This document shows, piece after piece, positions 49,948 to 52,761 of a DNA stretch of 52,761 nucleotides. The translations under genes were made by a program, and so were the position numbers. The stretch is taken from assembly GCA_900321275.1 (NCBI GenBank), contig ONVI01000009.1:1-52761 (forward strand), read 5' to 3'. The DNA is from an uncultured Eubacteriales bacterium (GTDB lineage Bacteria; Bacillota; Clostridia; Oscillospirales; Oscillospiraceae). Below the pieces are notes generated by a model. It made no database searches. It was not told the DNA's origin and saw only the letters and a list, made by a program, of their open reading frames with translations. Numbering within the stretch: the first letter of the stretch is position 1; the number at the start of each line of letters is the position of its first letter.

Positions 49948-50325
49948 ATGAGACTTACCAAAAGCGAAATGGAGATTATGAACGTGCTTTGGAGAGCGGG
50001 ACGTCCCCTCACGCGCGGCGATATTCTGGAACTGTCCACGGACAAGACATGGCAGGACAATTCTATCCATATTCTGCTCAACGGGATGTTGAAGAAGAAC
50101 GCGATCAAGCCCGTCGGCTTTTCCAGAAGCGGCAAGGTATGGGCGCGCGAGTACGAGCCCAATGTCACGGTCGCGGAGTATTACGCCGAAAATCTCTTCG
50201 CGCAAACCAGCGGGAAGGAATATCCCCTGCTCTTCTCCGCCATGATCAACAGCGACGAGGTGACGCCCGAGCTGTTAGACGAACTGGATAAGCTGCTCCA
50301 GAAGCGCCGGCAGGAGTTGGAGTGA
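49948..50325 (+). CDS. BlaI/MecI-family transcriptional repressor
   Basis: A 125-residue winged-helix repressor of the BlaI/MecI/CopY family. LTKSEMEIMNVLWRAGRPLTRGDILE at residues 3-28 is the typical start, followed by the recognition helix region NSIHILLNGMLKKNAI. The C-terminal dimer helices are present. In known systems such repressors are cut when the partner M56 peptidase senses its signal. ATG follows ATCGGAGGAAACA. The partner gene begins 7 bases downstream. Here no beta-lactamase gene is nearby, so the regulated target is probably its own unit. Confidence 0.9.
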   Translation: MRLTKSEMEIMNVLWRAGRPLTRGDILELSTDKTWQDNSIHILLNGMLKKNAIKPVGFSRSGKVWAREYEPNVTVAEYYAENLFAQTSGKEYPLLFSAMINSDEVTPELLDELDKLLQKRRQELE

Positions 50326-50332
50326 TTGGTCG

Positions 50333-51469
50333 ATGGGGATCACGGTATATTCGCTGGCTATCTCCATTGTTTTTTACAACCTTGCGTTGATCGCGGTTTT
50401 CATTCTGCGCCGTAGTCCAGGCTTCCGGGCGAAGCATGCGGTATCGCTGCTGGCGTTTATTACTGTGCTGGGCGTTGTGCGGCTTGTTTTGCCGATAGAT
50501 TTTGACGTGGCCTATGTTGTGCGCTCCTATAAGATTATCCCTGCAATCGAGGATTTTCTGAAACGCCCGCTGGCCGCGTTCTTTACATACGGGCATCTCC
50601 TGTTGGCGCTCTGGGCTGTCGGCAGTCTTGTTATGGTCATAAAGGATGTCCGTTTACAGCGGCGCTTTGATCGCTATCTACAAAGCATAGACTTTGTGGA
50701 CAGGCCGGAGCTGCTCGAGATCGTTGCAGAATACGGCAATGATTTTGCCGTTCTGATATCGCCCCAGCTTCATATGCCCTTCACCAGTGGTATTCTGCAT
50801 CCTGTTATCTATCTGCCGGATGTGGAATTGAGCGATGCAGAATGGAGGATGGTGTTTTGCCATGAGATAACTCACATTCGTTCGCGGGACAACCTAAAGA
50901 AGTTGTTCTTCCTCGCGGTCGAAGCGCTGTTCTGGTGGAATCCGTTGGCACACTTTTCCGCAGCAGAAACCAATGCCCTGATTGAACTACGCTGTGATGC
51001 TAAGGTCATGGGAAAACTTAACGATCGGGGGCAGATACACTACATTGAGACGCTAAAAGCCCTTATGGAACACACTTCCCAAGATTCACGACCCGCTGTC
51101 GCTGCCTCACTGATAGGAACGCAGGATGAGATGCGAGTAAGATTTGAAGCGCTCTCACTAATCAATGTGAAAAGTCATCATTTTTGCTGGATCTATCTGG
51201 TTAGTCTGCTCCTTGTTGTGTCTTATTTCGTGATTTTGCAGCCTGCCCGCCTTCCGGATAGCCTTGATTATACTTCTTCACAAGAGGCGCAAACACACAT
51301 GACGCTGTATTTTAGTACAGAAGATATGCAAGATAGCGAATCTTATATACTGTATACTGGTGAAAAATACTATTGGTTTGAAAACGGCATGATGATAGGC
51401 CAGATTACTCAAGACATATTGCACATATCCCCATTTAATACATTAAGGATTATTCAAGGAGAACCATAA
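50333..51469 (+). CDS. M56-family membrane metallopeptidase (BlaR1-like, without penicillin sensor)
   Basis: A 378-residue membrane peptidase. Helices at the N-terminus (about residues 5-25, 34-52, 83-105) precede the zinc site HEITH (H177, E178, H181), with E218 in IELRCD as the likely third ligand. One helix near residues 285-303 is followed by only about 75 outside residues. BlaR1 and MecR1 carry a 250-residue penicillin-binding sensor there, so this protein must sense something else. It should cleave the repressor encoded just upstream. ATG at 50333 (MGITVYSL) lies 7 bases after the blaI-like stop. Confidence 0.88.
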   Translation: MGITVYSLAISIVFYNLALIAVFILRRSPGFRAKHAVSLLAFITVLGVVRLVLPIDFDVAYVVRSYKIIPAIEDFLKRPLAAFFTYGHLLLALWAVGSLVMVIKDVRLQRRFDRYLQSIDFVDRPELLEIVAEYGNDFAVLISPQLHMPFTSGILHPVIYLPDVELSDAEWRMVFCHEITHIRSRDNLKKLFFLAVEALFWWNPLAHFSAAETNALIELRCDAKVMGKLNDRGQIHYIETLKALMEHTSQDSRPAVAASLIGTQDEMRVRFEALSLINVKSHHFCWIYLVSLLLVVSYFVILQPARLPDSLDYTSSQEAQTHMTLYFSTEDMQDSESYILYTGEKYYWFENGMMIGQITQDILHISPFNTLRIIQGEP

Positions 51470-51470
51470 A

Positions 51471-51716
51471 ATGAAACGTTTACTATGCACATTTTTGGCA
51501 ATAGTTCTATGCCTTACAATTTCCACTCCTGTTTTCGCGGATTGTAGTTCTTCAGATGCAGATGTTTATGAAGAGTCTTTCGTTGCTGAGGAACAGTCCC
51601 GAGCTGAAGAAACAATGTGGTGTTTTCGCTGTTATGACGGTTTGCTCCAGCGCCGCCTTTGGTCGATTACTTATGGCTACTGGCTCACTGAATGGGAGAC
51701 GATTGGGACTTGCTGA
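51471..51716 (+). CDS. Small exported four-cysteine peptide
   Basis: An 81-residue precursor. A clear signal peptide (MKRLLCTFLAIVLCLTISTPVFA) ends at residue 23. The mature 58 residues have an acidic, Ser-rich first half and a C-terminal half with CFRC, RRLWSITYGYWLTEW and a final Cys, for four Cys in all. It starts one base after the M56 peptidase stop, so it is surely co-expressed. I know no named family; similar Trp-rich ends occur in unstudied Clostridial peptides as far as I recall. It could be the ligand, a reporter or an effector of the peptidase-repressor pair. Confidence 0.75.
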   Translation: MKRLLCTFLAIVLCLTISTPVFADCSSSDADVYEESFVAEEQSRAEETMWCFRCYDGLLQRRLWSITYGYWLTEWETIGTC

Positions 51717-51741
51717 TCTCCAGAATGACTTGAAAATGATC

Positions 51742-51775
51742 ATGAGGAAGATACAATCTGTGTCTTCCTCATTTT
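51742..51775 (+). terminator. Terminator after the exported peptide gene
   Basis: ATGAGGAAGATAC (51742-51754) and GTGTCTTCCTCAT (51760-51772) form a 13-pair stem with one G-U pair and a 5-base loop, followed by TTT. It ends the BlaI-M56-peptide unit. Confidence 0.82.
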
Positions 51776-51804
51776 AATCTCTACAAAATGAAAAGAGAAA
51801 TGAT

Positions 51805-52470
51805 ATGGTTAAGTTGGTTATACTTCTTTCAGCCGTTATTGCAGTAGCATCAATTTTGATTGTTTATATTGTATTAAAGAAAAAAGACAAAAACACATAT
51901 TCGATACTCATGACTGCTTTTAGCATATTTGCTGCTCTTTTATTCGGTGTCTATCAAGCACTCCCTGAACCAACGCCTCCATCTCCTCCCCCCTCCCCGC
52001 CAGTTACCACGAGTCCGCCGCCCTCGGCTCCAATACCCACAGCTCTAACACCAGTTTCTGAACCTCAGTCTCTATATGGGCGAGCGTTGAAAAGAAGCGT
52101 CACTGAACACGTCTATTATGAAGACTGGGAAAAAGCAAACATAATTACGGAGACCTATTATGACCGCAAGTATGCTGACGGTACGCATAAAGAGTGGTAT
52201 ACGTCGGCAAAATACGACGACAGGAACACAGGCTATACCATTGGACTATACTTTGCGGATGGACTGCTCTTTTTTGCTTCCGCATACCACGTGGGCGAAG
52301 CTGACGCAGTTACGTTCTACTTTTGGGGCGATAAAATGCTTGCCTGTCATAACCTGATCGGTGGAGAAGACAGTCTTAGCTATGCAGGAAGCGATACCTA
52401 TAACTATATGCTTTCGGCTTTTGGCAACATCTACGAGAAGGCGCAGCTATATGCGCAAGATGCGAAATAA
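51805..52470 (+). CDS. Membrane protein with Pro-rich linker and extracellular domain
   Basis: A 221-residue protein with two N-terminal hydrophobic segments (about residues 3-24 and 34-52), a Pro/Ser/Thr linker (about 53-90) and a C-terminal domain of about 130 residues outside the membrane. That domain is rich in Tyr and has strand-like stretches (YDDRNTGYTIGLYFADG). I do not recognise it. ATG follows AAAAGAGAAATG, a weak site. It lies just past the terminator of the exported-peptide unit, in the same direction, so a joint role is possible but unproven. Confidence 0.65.
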   Translation: MVKLVILLSAVIAVASILIVYIVLKKKDKNTYSILMTAFSIFAALLFGVYQALPEPTPPSPPPSPPVTTSPPPSAPIPTALTPVSEPQSLYGRALKRSVTEHVYYEDWEKANIITETYYDRKYADGTHKEWYTSAKYDDRNTGYTIGLYFADGLLFFASAYHVGEADAVTFYFWGDKMLACHNLIGGEDSLSYAGSDTYNYMLSAFGNIYEKAQLYAQDAK

Positions 52471-52517
52471 GGACTTGTATTTTATGTTCTATTCAGTTTT
52501 TCTATTCTAATACGACG

Positions 52518-52553
52518 AAACCAACTCATGTTTTCCCACTGAGCCGGTTTTTT
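52518..52553 (+). terminator. Terminator after the Pro-rich membrane protein
   Basis: AAACC/GGTTT and CTCA/TGAG pair around an internal two-by-two mismatch (52518-52528 with 52540-52550) and are followed by a T-run. It lies 48 bases past the stop codon. Confidence 0.65.
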
Positions 52554-52650
52554 ATTTCCCTTTACTTGAAATCACCGCAGCCTTTGAAAAGCCCTGCCAG
52601 TCCAGCGCCTGACCGCATTGGTCACAATAGGACTGGTATTCGCGATCCAT
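52552..52650 (-). pseudogene. Zinc-ribbon gene remnant (C-terminal end)
   Basis: On the minus strand ATG at 52650 opens a 32-residue frame that includes YCDQCGQALDW and ends with a TAA at 52554-52552. The form YCxxCGQALDW is the usual C-terminal zinc-ribbon tail of small hypothetical proteins in mobile elements. An in-frame TGA lies just upstream, and the matching N-terminal Cys pair is missing, so it is more likely the surviving end of a longer gene than a complete one. Confidence 0.5.
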
Positions 52651-52716
52651 GAAAGGTCAATCTGGACTTGTCAAGAAAAGTGCAGTCGGGAAACACCCAA
52701 AGTCTGGAACTGGATG

Positions 52717-52761
52717 AAATTTGAAACGGAACGGAGCGTAGCGGAGTGGAGTTTCAAATTT
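52717..52761. repeat. Inverted repeat at the right window edge
   Basis: AAATTTGAAAC (52717-52727) and GTTTCAAATTT (52751-52761) are perfect 11-base inverted arms enclosing 23 GC-rich bases with GGAGCG/CGGAGT units. It runs to the last base, so its full extent is unknown. It may be an interspersed palindromic repeat. Confidence 0.65.

Noticed and set aside
50333-51469. Beta-lactam sensor BlaR1/MecR1
   Set aside because: The penicillin-binding sensor domain is missing and no beta-lactamase or PBP2a gene is near; only the M56 part fits.
1-52761. tRNA, rRNA, integrase and relaxase genes
   Set aside because: Looked for as marks of an integration site or of the element's ends; none was recognised in the window.

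Overview
The window looks like a chromosome segment of a GC-rich anaerobic Firmicute, most likely a gut member of the Oscillospiraceae (Clostridia). The reasons are strong AGGAGG-type ribosome binding sites, sigma-A-like promoters, sortase/LPXTG surface proteins, three TRAP transporters and several short palindromic interspersed repeats. No species name can be read from the sequence alone. No rRNA, tRNA or CRISPR array was seen.

Region 1 (1-7.7 kb) is ordinary chromosome. It starts with the end of a surface-glycan cluster (a cut gene, PIG-L deacetylase, sugar transferase, formyltransferase). Next come a membrane diguanylate cyclase with a structured leader, an AzlCD amino-acid exporter, and a nucleoside-salvage block: deoD reads leftward and udk-tdk-MBL hydrolase rightward from back-to-back promoters.

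Region 2 (7.7-18.6 kb) holds three tandem leftward TRAP operons, each dctP-dctQ-dctM; the middle one also carries a glycerophosphodiester phosphodiesterase. All three have nearly the same ~100 bp promoter/operator module and an RNA hairpin between dctP and dctQ. Two also share a double-hairpin 5' leader with a covarying base pair. A 163 bp long-hairpin element abuts the first operon.

Region 3 (18.6-25.5 kb) holds a leftward four-gene operon with its own promoter: alpha/beta hydrolase, free-standing NRPS-type condensation protein, acyl carrier protein, acyl-adenylating ligase. This looks like a small split-NRPS pathway making an unknown acylated product. It is followed by an SCP2-like protein and a GH13 glycosidase. 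Two related 84-86 bp palindromic (MITE-like) elements flank this block, and the second lies next to a GGDEF gene remnant.

Region 4 (about 26.2 kb to the right edge) is part of an integrative conjugative element. It encodes a pilin-like protein, TrbL/VirB6-like protein, NlpC/P60 hydrolase, HTH protein, PrgI, TraC-like protein, VirB4 and VirD4. A sortase-assembled pilus locus follows (CnaB adhesin, backbone pilin, two sortases), then a ParE/RelB-type toxin-antitoxin pair, a RepA-type initiator, a DUF-type protein, an S1-domain protein and a lipoprotein. Relaxase and integrase are not in the window, so the element continues beyond the right edge. Its last visible module is a BlaI-like repressor, an M56 peptidase without a beta-lactam sensor, a small four-cysteine exported peptide and a Pro-rich membrane protein. 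This is the best candidate for an undescribed sensing or peptide system.
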